A DNA stretch of 64,000 nt, from NCBI RefSeq assembly GCF_905404315.1, contig NC_066283.1, positions 6,262,001-6,326,000 of the forward strand. The letters run 5' to 3'. This document shows, piece by piece, positions 11,424 through 21,165 of the stretch. Position 1 is the first letter of the stretch; each line of letters opens with the position of its first letter. Below the pieces are notes generated by a model. The model worked only from the letters and a program-made list of their open reading frames with translations. It searched no databases and was not told the DNA's origin. A program made the position numbers and the translations under genes. The DNA is from Leptidea sinapis. Lineage: Eukaryota; Arthropoda; Insecta; Lepidoptera; Pieridae.

Positions 11424-11600
11424 CGTAAAAACAATCACAAAAGTAACACTAGTCGGGGTCTTTGCAAGAGTAATCACAAGGTCCAATAACACAAGCGGGG
11501 GTCTATGCAAGAGAAATCACAAGGTCCAATAACACTAGCCGGGGTCTTTGCAAAAGCAATCACAGGGTCCAATAACACAAGCCGGGGTCTTCGTAAGTAT
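11424..11600. repeat. ~43-bp minisatellite
   Basis: About four tandem copies of a unit containing ccggggtctttgcaagag and aatcacaaggtccaataaca, drifting slightly. It lies inside the piggyBac-like element. Confidence 0.85.
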
Positions 11601-11924
11601 AAACGTAAATCCAGTGAAAGGAAGAGATCGTAGGAAACATCCGATGTCGAACACTTCGAACACTGATGTAAGGAGCTATACTAATGTTAAAGACTTGCTG
11701 CCCGTGGTGCAATAAAACGTGGGAATAGGACGCCGCCTGTTGCGCTCTCTGTTACAGACCTTACGGCAGGCATGGTAACGTCCCAATGTGCGGCTCACCT
11801 AATCTTTTTATGACACTCGGGTTTGTTTTATTACCAAAAAAATAATTGGCAAGCAACTGAAGTAAATGGTATTCCTACTAGGGACTTTATTTATAAACGA
11901 TCGCCAAACGTATCTAATATTAGC

Positions 11925-12115
11925 AGTGCCCCGCGGTTTTACCCACGTCTTACGGGAACCATTTACTTTTTAGGGATAAAAAGTAGCCTATAGCCTTCCT
12001 CAATAAATGTGCTATCAAACACCGAAAGATTTTTTCAAATCGGCCCAGTTATTCCTGAGATTAGCGCGTTCAACCAAACAAACAAACTCTTCAGCTTTAT
12101 AACATTGGAATAGAT
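11925..12115 (+). repeat. Family D ('agctgaccc') repeat, 3' fragment
   Basis: Shares agcctatagccttcctc, aaatcggccc and gagattagcgcgttcaa with the full family D copies at 42122-42465 and 43411-43757. It ends near agctttataacatt. It is an insertion or fragment inside the piggyBac-like element. Confidence 0.7.
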
Positions 12116-12663
12116 CCTGGGCAGGGTTTTGTCTTCTTCCGATGAATGAAAAGATATTGGTGAAAGAGAGAGAAGGAAACAGATCCGAGTTACACAACAG
12201 CTGATAAGCGTTTATAATTAGGTACCTAAAGGGGTACATTATAGGTAAATATTTTATGCAATTTATTTTATCTTTTTTGTTCAACCTAAGTGCCAAGGAA
12301 TAAAATAAATGATAACTTATAAAAAATATTCTATATTTTATTATTGGCATTATAAATGTAGTAAATTGACCTAATAATATAAAAGATTGAGAACTGCTGG
12401 AGATGAACACGCCTGGTATGTTCGCGGCATTACATAATAGATTATTTTTGATGAACCTTAAAAAAATATCAGATCCTGGAACCACTTCAGAATACTTTAG
12501 CTTACGGCAGAAAGTTTATGCTCAGAGTCTTTCGGACAATAATATTGTCTAATCTTTGAGATATAGATGAAAAACGGTGAGCACGCCCGGCGTGCTGGCG
12601 GCATGCAGATAAGAATTAGTGTGGACACGCTAGGCGTGTCAATGGCACTGAATGTGTTAATAC

Positions 12664-12850
12664 CTTTTTTTATGAAAATAAGGAACGAGACGAGCAGGAC
12701 GTTCAGTAGATAGTACTTGATACGCCCAGCCTATATTACAATGCAGTGCCGTATTGAAAATCCCAAAAATTCTGAGCGGCACTACAATTGCGCTCGTCAC
12801 CTTGAGATCTCATTTGCCCAGTAATTTCACTAGCTACGGCGTTATGTGAC
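12664..12850 (-). repeat. Family A SINE-like repeat, copy 3
   Basis: The inverted A-tail (tttttttatgaaaataagg) abuts the right TTAA of the piggyBac-like element. The hairpin left arm is deleted or degraded, and the copy ends near ctagctacggcg. Confidence 0.8.
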
Positions 12851-13070
12851 CTTTAGGTGTTAGCCGAAACGTAGGCAGGCCGCTGTTTGTACCATACATT
12901 TATAATTTGTGTAAATATTACTTTTACGACTGACTGAAACCAAACCTTCGATATTTAAATTTTTTATCTGTCTGTACGTCTGATGACCCCAAGAACGGCT
13001 TGAGTGATCTGGAGTTCAGATCCAACATACGATTACCTTCATCATTTATTAGTTTAGAAGTTAATAGAAA

Positions 13071-13326
13071 CCAAGGAATTTTTTTAAAATAATTTTATTC
13101 ATAAATTATTATATTATATAAAGTAAAAAAGTTATTAAAATGACTTATAATATCTTAAAAATGCACCTTTTGGTACGAATTTAGGAATAGATAATACTTT
13201 CAATTCATTAATCGTACACATGCTGGACGGGTCACGCGAAGTGACGGGCCACTGTGAAATAAGTGTCGCTTTGGTAAACTGGCAACTTTATTATTAAATA
13301 TTTGAATGCCGCGACCGTGTCTGCAC
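13071..13326 (-). other. Putative 3' UTR of the beta-tubulin gene
   Basis: Read on the - strand, AATAAA signals occur at 13292-13287 (35 nt after the stop) and 13099-13094. Which one is used cannot be told from the sequence. Confidence 0.4.
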
Positions 13327-14537
13327 CTAACATTGATCATCAGGCATCTCCTCAGTCTCCTCCATATCATCCTGGTCGGAGGCACATTCGTCTCCAGCTG
13401 TTGCTTCCTGGTACTGCTGGTACTCCGACACCAGATCGTTCACGTTACTCTCGGCTTCGTTGAACTCCATCTCGTCCATACCCTCACCGGTATACCAATG
13501 CAAGAAAGCCTTGCGTCTGAACATGGCCGAGAACTGTTCAGAGATGCGCTTGAACAATTCCTGGATTGCAGTTGTGTTGCCGATAAAGGTGGAGGACATC
13601 TTCAGTCCTTTAGGAGGAATGTCGCAACAGGCGGTTTTGACATTGTTGGGGATCCATTCAACAAAGGAACCGCTGTTCTTGTTTTGAATGTTGAGCATCT
13701 GCTCGTCGACTTCTTTCATAGACATTTGACCGCGGAAGATGGCGGCGACCGTAAGGTACCTGCCGTGGCGAGGGTCGCAGGCAGCCATCATGTTCTTGGC
13801 GTCGAACATCTGCTGAGTCAGCTCAGGGACGGTGAGGGCGCGGTACGACTCGTTGCCGTGAGAGGTGAGCGGCGCGAACCCGGGCATAAAGAAGTGCAGA
13901 CGTGGGAACGGCACCATGTTGACGGCCAGCTTACGAAGATCAGCATTCAGCTGACCGGGGAACCGCAGGCAGGTGGTGACGCCGGACATTGTGAGCGACA
14001 CCAGGTGGTTGAGGTCGCGGTACGACGGGTTCGGGACTTTGAGGGTTCTGTAGCAGATGTCGTAGAGAGCTTCGTTGTCTATGCAATAGGTTTCATCTGT
14101 GTTTTCGACTAGTTGATGAATAGAAAGAATTGCGTTGTAAGGTTCGACTACGGTATCTGATACTTTGGGCGAGGGGACAACGGAGTATGTGTTCATGATT
14201 CTGTCTGGATATTCTTCTCTAATTTTGGAGATGAGTAGTGTGCCCATACCGGAACCGGTACCGCCGCCGAGGGAGTGTGTGAGCTGGAAACCTTGTAGAC
14301 AATCGCAGTTTTCGCATTCTTTCCTGACTACGTCGAGTACGTTGTCGACGAGTTCGGCGCCCTCGGTGTAGTGTCCCTTGGCCCAGTTGTTGCCGGCGCC
14401 CGACTGGCCGAACACGTAGTTGTCTGGCCGGAACAGCTGGCCGTACGCGCTGGAGCGGAGAGAGTCCATGGTGCCGGGCTCGAGGTCGAGGAGGATGGCG
14501 CGGGGGACGTACTTGCCGCCGTTCTCGGCCGACGCAC
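13327..14537 (-). CDS. betaTub60D: Beta-tubulin exon 3 (residues 56-458)
   Basis: Main coding exon. The acceptor is a polypyrimidine tract followed by CAG at 14540-14538, and the first two bases complete a Cys codon begun in exon 2. The stop is TAG at 13329-13327. It encodes the rest of the GTP-binding domain, including GGKYVPRAILLDLEPGTMDS and the glycine-rich GGGTGSG loop, then the intermediate domain and the helical C-terminal domain, ending in an acidic tail (DQDDMEETEEMPDDQC). Features such as KECENCDCLQGFQ and TLKVPNPSY resemble Drosophila beta-3 tubulin as I recall it. Unusual residues: PLTSHGNESYRAL in the M-loop (usually SRGSQQ), SYRDLNHL (usually YGDLNHL), and KTACCDI. The frame is fully open with no pseudogene signs. 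Shadow ORFs on + here are not genes. Confidence 0.95.
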
Positions 14538-15119
14538 CTGAAAAAAAAATCATGATTCTTTTTAACCTCCGATTTGCTAAATGATCTCATGAGATAGTGA
14601 CCTTGAAGACCGTAGACTGCGGCGAATCCGTACCTATTCCATAATATTTCACCCGCTTTTCAGGGATGCCTCTGGTCTGATTGATACAATCAATAGTAGA
14701 TCCTGCTTAAACTAATTTGTTAGAACAAAAATTTGGCAACACTAGTAACATTTTTCATTCTTAAGTCGTCCATTTTGCTTGTTTTTTTTTTGGTGGTATA
14801 TAATTAACAACCAACATTAAATTGCATTGAGTGCCCAAATACATATTTCGTTTTTATAAGAAGCAAGATTAGTTAAGATTGCGAGTGGTAGATTTACAAA
14901 CACGAGTTACACCATTTTTTTTAATTTAAGAACATCTTTTGATAGCAAATACGACATGTCCATATTCGTAAAATATTTCTACTTCATATCTTATCAGAAT
15001 ATAATATATACTTGTGTACACTAAAATGTTTACTTTGGCTACATTTTATTCGTACCCATGGGTATAATCATGAATACGCATTGAAATGAAAGAGCTTGAA
15101 AACAAAAATTCCAATCTAT

Positions 15120-15345
15120 ATAAATAAAATAATAGAGGTTTTCATTTGTACGCGCATCACAGAAAAACGACTGGACAGATTTCAATTAAGTAAGTCTTCT
15201 AAGTTTAATTCCTTAAACACTTGGCCCTGATCTAAAATAATAACTTCATATAGTATAAATTTATAGTCTTAACGATGAATTTTATAAGCACTGCGTCCTC
15301 AGTCATGCGTGTACGCGGACGAAGTCGCGGGTATCATATGGTATT
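15120..15345 (-). repeat. LINE/SINE-like fragment
   Basis: On the - strand begins with atgatacccgcgacttcgtc and continues to aggttttagttt-like text. Same motif type as 8485-8615. Noncoding. Confidence 0.45.
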
Positions 15346-15867
15346 GAATAAGAAAGTTAATAGTTTTATTTCCAATGTTGTATAAGTCACTATCAAATTG
15401 CAATAATGTTTCTCAAGGAGCTGGTTAAACCATATTATTGTATAATTAATCCTCCTTGGTTTCCTGTAATCTATCTTTATAACTATAATTAGGTACTTTC
15501 ATTATTAGCCAAAACTGTAATGAATTCCATTATAAATAATTGCATAACGGTCGGCTAAGTAGTAAAGTAGAAAATTACCGAAATTTGAACGTTGAATTAG
15601 AGTAATTGTTTCTGTTAGCGGCTGCCATGCTGGCTGAAGACGCAGCGGTCGTTGCCCCGTGACGCAGAGATTACGCGCCATCTTAACATTTCCGCTTTTT
15701 AGTTATCAACGGTTATAATTGTTTTATTGGAGAAACACTTTCTTGATGTCTAGCCGTTTTAAGGTTGCATTTAACGTAGAGCTCCTCGAGTAGAGAACTT
15801 ACATATTGTACCAAAAGCGATTTGTTATTTAGTTGTTTCTGCATGAGTTTGTTTTTTCCTTTTTTAT

Positions 15868-16340
15868 ACGCTTTATATTAGCTTCACCTGTATGTTTGTA
15901 TGTATTTTTGTATGTTTGTAACCGACTTCTTTGGGCGCGATTTCGACCCACGTTAAACGGCTAGATTTCGTTCAAACTTTGTAGATTTATCGAGGACCGA
16001 TGACATTACACTAATTTGATAAAATTATTCAATTTGCAAAATATGATTTTTGTTAATTTATATAATTTTCATCTATAGTCGATAAGGCAGGAATTGATGT
16101 TAAAGTACTTAATAGTTTTAAAAATACGCTTTTATAGAAAATTTAACTAAAAAATGAAAAATAAATAATAGTTAAAAAAAACTAAAAAGCACGCTTTATA
16201 TAAAATTCAACTAAAAAATAGCAAATGAATTTAAATTGAAAATAGTGTAAAATAAATATATTTTATTGGTTGAATTTTATATAAAGCGTGCTTTTTAGTT
16301 TGATTTTAACTATTATTTTTGATACTGTTTTGACGACACT
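15868..16340. repeat. Family E repeat, copy 2 (uninterrupted)
   Basis: tatacgctttatattagctt followed without interruption by ctttgggcgcgatttcgacc and tttgtagatttatcgaggac, then A/T-rich inverted text (ttatataaaattcaactaaaaa / ttgaattttatataaagcg). It supplies the empty site for the MITE at 7270-7736. Confidence 0.7.
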
Positions 16341-16364
16341 AGAGAAAACTAAATTCTCCTTTAT

Positions 16365-16650
16365 CTTAATATATATAAATCGAACGGATTTTAATGGGGC
16401 TTACTACATGGAGTGCAGTTAGTCCAACTTGAGAGATAGGATAGATTTTATTTCGATTTGGGACACATAATTATTTTTATTTCCAATTTAACAATTTACG
16501 AAATATATTTTACGAAACATATTTTACGTAAAATATATTTTACGAAATAATAATAAAGAAAACTTGATGTTATATACAATATTATTAACAAATTTGTAAA
16601 AAATAGTATGTTATTTATTATGTACAGAACAACGTCTGTCGGGTCAGATA
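16365..16650 (-). repeat. Family C repeat, inverted copy
   Basis: On the - strand starts ctgacccgacagacgttgtt (16646 downward) and ends near cattaaaatccgttcgattt. Shares the tail region seen at 43260-43390 (ctatctctcaagt...actgcactccatg). Confidence 0.7.
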
Positions 16651-17053
16651 GTAGATTTTAATTTAAAACAAAGACATCTGCACTGGTTTTTCAAGAAACG
16701 GTACATATTGGGAAACTTCTAGAATTTTTGAGTTACAGAAGATGATGATGTAAAGAAGATTCTGTGGGCGATCGGAGACACAAGTTTTGTAATTATGAAA
16801 AGTATGAATTAAAAGTGACAGTGCGTTAGACGGCAGGGTCACATTGTGAGTGATAAAGCAGTTTTAACCGGATGAACTATTAAGATGCGACCAAAATCTA
16901 ATTGGACGTTGGGTGCCATCAGCGGATATATCTCAGCTTCCATCCGTCAGATCGTTTTTTTGACTGTGCATTCAATGATACATTAGTAATTAGTACCTAC
17001 CTACATTAGTATTTCATATTTAAATCAGGGATTCACGGTTGCATCTTAGATCA

Positions 17054-17266
17054 TTTATACGCCTAGATATACTGTGACAGCTGTGAAAACGTCGAAAAAA
17101 GTGAGGTTGACAGTTAACCTCTATTTTGAGCAACGCATGCACACTAACACAAAATGACATACAAATCGCGAGCGTAAGACGTAGCTTGTCACGCACACTA
17201 AAGTAATAATCCTGGTTTGTTTTCATCGGTTGTCTAATAGCAAGAGGCACTATCTAGACGCATAAA
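17054..17266. mobile_element. MITE family K, copy 1
   Basis: The TIRs TTTATACGCCTAGATA and (inverted) TTTATGCGTCTAGATA are 213 bp apart. The interior has gaggttgacagttaacctc, itself palindromic, and cttgtcacgcacactaaagtaa. Other copies: 19055-19460 (interrupted), 44250-44455, 45862-46020 and 55198-55372. Confidence 0.75.
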
Positions 17267-18289
17267 TTACCTATGGTTTGCAATTGCATGTGTCATTTAA
17301 GAAAACTGTCTATTCCATAATCTCCTAGCAGTACCCAAGTAAATACGATCACCGTCCCCTAAAAAATACATTATGGTCGAATATAACTCTCGTAGGAACA
17401 GAAAGGTTTGAAAAAATAACACCCACTATATAATTCTTACTTATAGGTTTTACCTTTACTAATACCAATACGAATGGTACTTAGTTCCGCTTTCACTGCC
17501 AAGCGAACCAATGGATATCGGTGTAATTTTGCAGATAGTGTTTCCGTGTAAAATAGTTGAACCACGGGAATTATATTCCGGAAAAATACTCAGGACAAAG
17601 GAGATACGAAAGTTTGTATGAACCCTACTGTCCAACCAACAAAATCAACTGATTAATTCTTCGTTGATTTATTATAAGCTAGCGGCCGACTCCGGATTCG
17701 CACGGGTATACAATATATAACCTATGTCATTCACTGAAAAATGCTGTAAAGGGCCATAAAGATCTATATTAAATCCACAATGTATTTCAGGTATTTAATT
17801 AGATAAGGATCTGTATTGGTTAGAATAGAGAAAATTAGCCATTATTTGTCGTAAAAAGTAAATGACAAATAAGATGTTATTTTGTGGGATATCCATAAGA
17901 GATAGACATAATATACCATAGCGGAGTATTCTGTAGACCTTTTCAATGTGTACAATACTACTTAGTACATTATTTTGATAAATCTCGTAGGGTTCATCCT
18001 ACGTTTGCAATGTAAGGGGAAAAAATGAAATTATTTACGACATACCATTAGAAACCTCAAAAATAACAGTATTTCTCCACTATTTAATGGATGTTATTAA
18101 ACATATAAACCTTCTTCTTCAATCACTCTATCTAGGGATATAGGGAGAGACTGTTTTATACTATGTAGTGATGTATGGGGAATTGTACTTTCATATTTAA
18201 TTAAATAATTAAGTTATATATTCCTAAATTTCGCCTTGGTTACATATGTAAGACATGTATAAAACTATTTTTTTTATTTATAACTCGTT

Positions 18290-18500
18290 AGAACACTAGA
18301 AGGCCTCTTTCAGCCTAGAGAAACTCTCTAAGTAAAAAGCGATTCACTCGATTGCAGTCATTGATGACAGATGACGGCTATTTCTGCTATGGATTTCTGC
18401 TATTTCTTGTATAAAACAGAGAACGCAGAAATCCACTACGTTTTAAGCAACTGTTCGCTTTCAAACTTAGCCGGACTATACTTCAATCATAAAAATCTAT
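18290..18500. repeat. MITE family L, worn copy
   Basis: Matches 22850-23010 in order: aagcgattc.ctcg, gatgacggct, cactacgtttt and cttagccggactatacttc. The TIRs are not preserved. It ends just before tubulin exon 2. Confidence 0.55.
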
Positions 18501-18551
18501 CTGTAAACTCATTTTGTCAAGACCCACGTGCAAATGTAATCATGTACTCAC

Positions 18552-18660
18552 AAGTAGCCTCATTGTAGTAAACGGATATTCTCTCTAGCTGAAGGTCACT
18601 GGTCCCCTTGTAAACTCCCGTCGGGTCAATTCCGTGCTCTTCTGATATTATTTCCCAGAA
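18552..18660 (-). CDS. betaTub60D: Beta-tubulin exon 2 (residues 20-55 plus one base)
   Basis: A 109-nt exon found by reading the - strand. The acceptor is ttttgttacag before position 18660 and the donor is GTGAGT at 18551-18546. It encodes FWEIISEEHGIDPTG, then VYKGTSDLQLERISVYYNEA and T, plus the first base of a Cys codon finished by exon 3 (phase 1, matching). This is helix H1 to the H1-S2 loop of beta-tubulin. The usual loop residues YHGDSD read YKGTSD here. The overlapping + strand 65-codon ORF (18371-18568) is spurious. Confidence 0.93.
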
Positions 18661-18756
18661 CTGTAACAAAAATATACTGCTGTGAATAAGTTTTAATCAA
18701 ATATTGGCCGTGGACTGATTCAGCCATGACTTCATCAAATCAACGGCCACCTTTGC

Positions 18757-19054
18757 CGTGTATTTTTTTTGGAAGAGGATGACAAACGAGCGAACGGGTC
18801 ACCTAAGTGATCACCGCAGCCCAAATGCAACACCAGAGGAATCACGGGAGCGTTGCCGGCCTTTCAGAAAGGCATACTTTTTTTTAAGGTACCCATGTCG
18901 TATCGTCCTGGAAACACCGCACAAGGAAGCTTATTCCACAACTTGGTTGTACGTGGAAGAAATATCTTTAAAACCCAGCCTGTGGAGGAACGCCATAGAT
19001 ACAGAATATGGTGGCGTGTGATGATATTAATCAACTAATTTGTGGTGTCGTGCG
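18757..19054 (-). mobile_element. LINE family B 3' end, antisense copy
   Basis: Carries gcgaacgggtcacc, aacaccagaggaatcac, gagcgttgccggcctttc and acgtggaag, all matching the reverse of the copy at 31378-31670, which encodes the C-terminus of a LINE reverse-transcriptase ORF. Degraded. Confidence 0.7.
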
Positions 19055-19460
19055 AAGCTTAGATAGAGCTTCTTGCTGCTAGACAACCGATGAAAACAGG
19101 CCAGGTTTATTACTTTAGTGTGCGTGAAAAGCTACGTCTTGCACTTGCAACTCAGAATACAGTATTCTGAGTCTCGCAATTTGTATGACACTGTGTTAAT
19201 GTGCGTGCATTGCACAATAAATATTTTTTTTTCCCCACCTCGATGAAAAGCTCGCTCGAAAACGGGACTAAAAGCAAGCTTTTTCATCCAGGTGTGGGAC
19301 AAAATCGTATACGCACCCTATGAGATAAGTAGGACATTGCCACCCGCGATTCAATATTCCACGGGTGAGACTGACCCACTTTTCTCCCTAGGTGCGTAAT
19401 ATACTATTTTTGCGACGTTTTCACAGCTGTCACAGTCTAGCTAAACGTATAAATGAGCTA
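19055..19460. mobile_element. MITE family K, copy 2, interrupted
   Basis: Right half at 19060-19205 (inverted) and left end at 19405-19460 (gcgacgttttcacagctgtcacag). The ~200 bp between them has its own inverted ends, ccccacctcgatgaaaagct and, inverted, tcccacacctggatgaaaaa, so a small element sits inside. Confidence 0.6.
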
Positions 19461-19566
19461 AGATTAAATGTAAATTCAAAATGTCTTTGTTTATCTAGAT
19501 CAAAAAGCGGTGGAGGTTCCAAATTAGTTTTATTCTACCTTAATGTCTGTAGAAATGTATATTGGA

Positions 19567-19915
19567 CTAGCTGACCCGACAGACGTTGTTCTGTATATAA
19601 TAAATAAAATAATGTTTTTATATGAATATGTCAATAATATATCATAACATCAAAAATTACTTCGTAAAATATGCACCCTGCTGTCGTAATGAAATTGTTT
19701 CACAGCAGAACTGTCAAACCGTGCGTCAATAAATTCTCTCATAGAAATTATGTATGGACACAGCATTTTCCTATTTATTCACATTTTAAACCTTCTCTGG
19801 ACTTCCACAAATAATTCAAGACCAAAATTAGCCAAATCGGTCCAGCCCTTCTCGAGTTTCAGCGAGACTAACGAACAGCAATTCATTTATATATATATAG
19901 ATAGATAGATAGATA
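19567..19915 (+). repeat. Family C repeat, copy 1
   Basis: From agctgacccgacagacgttg to a (TATA)n(GATA)n tail. Internal text tgtcaataatatatcataac and agcagaactgtcaaaccgtg is shared with 32690-33045 and 42083-42848. No ORF; class uncertain. Confidence 0.75.
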
Positions 19916-20145
19916 ATAATTACTTATCGAACATGTTTTATGCAACTATTGCGTCGCATTTTACTATCTCACATTGTTTCCGTTGGGGTTCAAAACCCGA
20001 TACATGAACATGTTCCGACAAGTCTTTATCAAAGGTTCAAAAGGTCCGCACGGTTTACATCAAGCAGGCAAGCAGCTGTATCTAGTGAATAGAACGCTGG
20101 GTTGCCACTAGGGTTGTCAACTTTTATTAGAAGAAATAGAGTATA

Positions 20146-20674
20146 CAGTCGAACCTGGATAAGCGAGAGTTCAAGGGAGCACAATCTCATTCTCGCTTAT
20201 AGAGGTTTCTCACTAACCCGAGTAACTATAAACTGAGTAAATCCCAAGGTACACAGGCACACGTGTCCATTCGAAAAGAATGCGAGAAAACAATACAAAA
20301 ACAATGTCAGAAAGTTCCACGAAAGTTAAGAATGAGTCATAAAATAGCAGATAATAAATGTGTTTTGTCATTTGTTACTGCACGTGTGTATCTTTTATGT
20401 ATGTATGTATTTTTATTGTAGCTCTATAGCTATACGAAGAACTATTTCCTCCTAAATAATATAAAGAAATAAAGCTCGACTGTCGCTTATAGAGGTATAG
20501 ATAAGCAGCAGTCTCACTTACGGAGGTCCATGAGGGAAAAACGACTCTCTCTTACAGAGGTTTCTGTTTCTCGCTAATAGAGGTTTTGGGAGCTTAAAAT
20601 GACGGGTCCTGGCTATTACTCTCACTTATAGAGTTTTCTCACTTATCCAGTTCTCGCTTATCCAAGTTCGACTG
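20146..20674. mobile_element. pogo/Tigger-like MITE, 529 bp
   Basis: TA flanks (20144-20145 and 20675-20676). The TIRs CAGTCGAACCTGGATAAGCG and (inverted) CAGTCGAACTTGGATAAGCG. Subterminal motifs of the form tctcgcttatagaggttt recur five or more times. No transposase; the TIR style and TA target fit the Tc1/mariner-pogo group. Confidence 0.82.
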
Positions 20675-20847
20675 TATCTGATTTCCAATGAGGTACTTAA
20701 ATATAGAGTACAGACTGCCAATAAGAGTATCATTTATTTTGTAGTTTTAAAAAGTTATTTTTTTTTGTACTTTTTACAGCAAATTATAATTTTTCATGTT
20801 TTTTAAAAATAATTGTGCAATAAAGAGTATTTTATATATAAAACTAG

Positions 20848-21165
20848 CTGACCCAGCAAACGTTGTATTGCAGATATAAAAATCGCGATACAAAAGTAAC
20901 TGTTGATTGTAGATGGGTGAAAATTTGAAGTTGTATGTATTTTTTAATACTGACTCATAATTAAACAAATTAAAAAAAACATGTCAAAAAAAATTAAAAA
21001 AAAATCGTGTGGACCACCCTTAACATTTAGGGGGATTAAAAATAGATGTTGTCCGATTCTCGGACCTACCCAAGATGCACTCAAAATTTCATGAGAATCG
21101 GTCAAGTCGTTTCGGAGGAGTTCAATGTTTAACACCATGACACGGGAATTTTATATATTAGATAA
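20848..21165 (+). repeat. Family D-like 'agctgaccc' repeat
   Basis: Begins agctgacccagcaaacgttg and ends ttttatatattagat. The distal text (aaaatttcatgagaatcggtc...cgtttcggagg) is a common end motif of insect non-LTR-type repeats. Confidence 0.65.

Larger units (their letters stand above)
10501..12656 (+). mobile_element. piggyBac-like transposon, defective, 2156 bp
   Basis: TTAA flanks both ends (10497-10500 and 12657-12660), the piggyBac target duplication. The TIRs are CACATTCAATGCCA and, inverted, CACATTCAGTGCCA. Five subterminal copies of an imperfect palindrome, like AGCACGCTAGGCGTGTT, followed by a GGCACTG-like tail lie at 10564-10589, 10606-10633, 12404-12431, 12579-12605 and 12623-12650. 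A TATA-like CTATAAAAAA is at 10550-10559, and an ATG with a spliced ORF begins at 10756. No transposase core is readable, and the interior holds a minisatellite and an unrelated repeat fragment. I infer a non-autonomous derivative. Confidence 0.75.
14538..18551 (-). other. Beta-tubulin intron 2 (~4.0 kb)
   Basis: The donor GTGAGT at the upper end and acceptor CAG at the lower end are both consensus. It contains a GC-richer patch at 15605-15690, a family E repeat (15868-16340), family C (16365-16650) and MITE K (17054-17266). 14590-15120, 15350-15600 and 17270-18290 hold nothing I recognise. Confidence 0.9.

Noticed and set aside
12015..12485. 156-codon - strand ORF
   Set aside because: It overlaps a family D repeat fragment and the end of the piggyBac-like element, has no domain, and its composition is that of AT-rich noncoding DNA.
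13306..14112. 268-codon + strand ORF
   Set aside because: It is the antisense shadow of beta-tubulin exon 3.
18758..19038. Two + strand ORFs
   Set aside because: They are antisense to a degraded LINE family B end.
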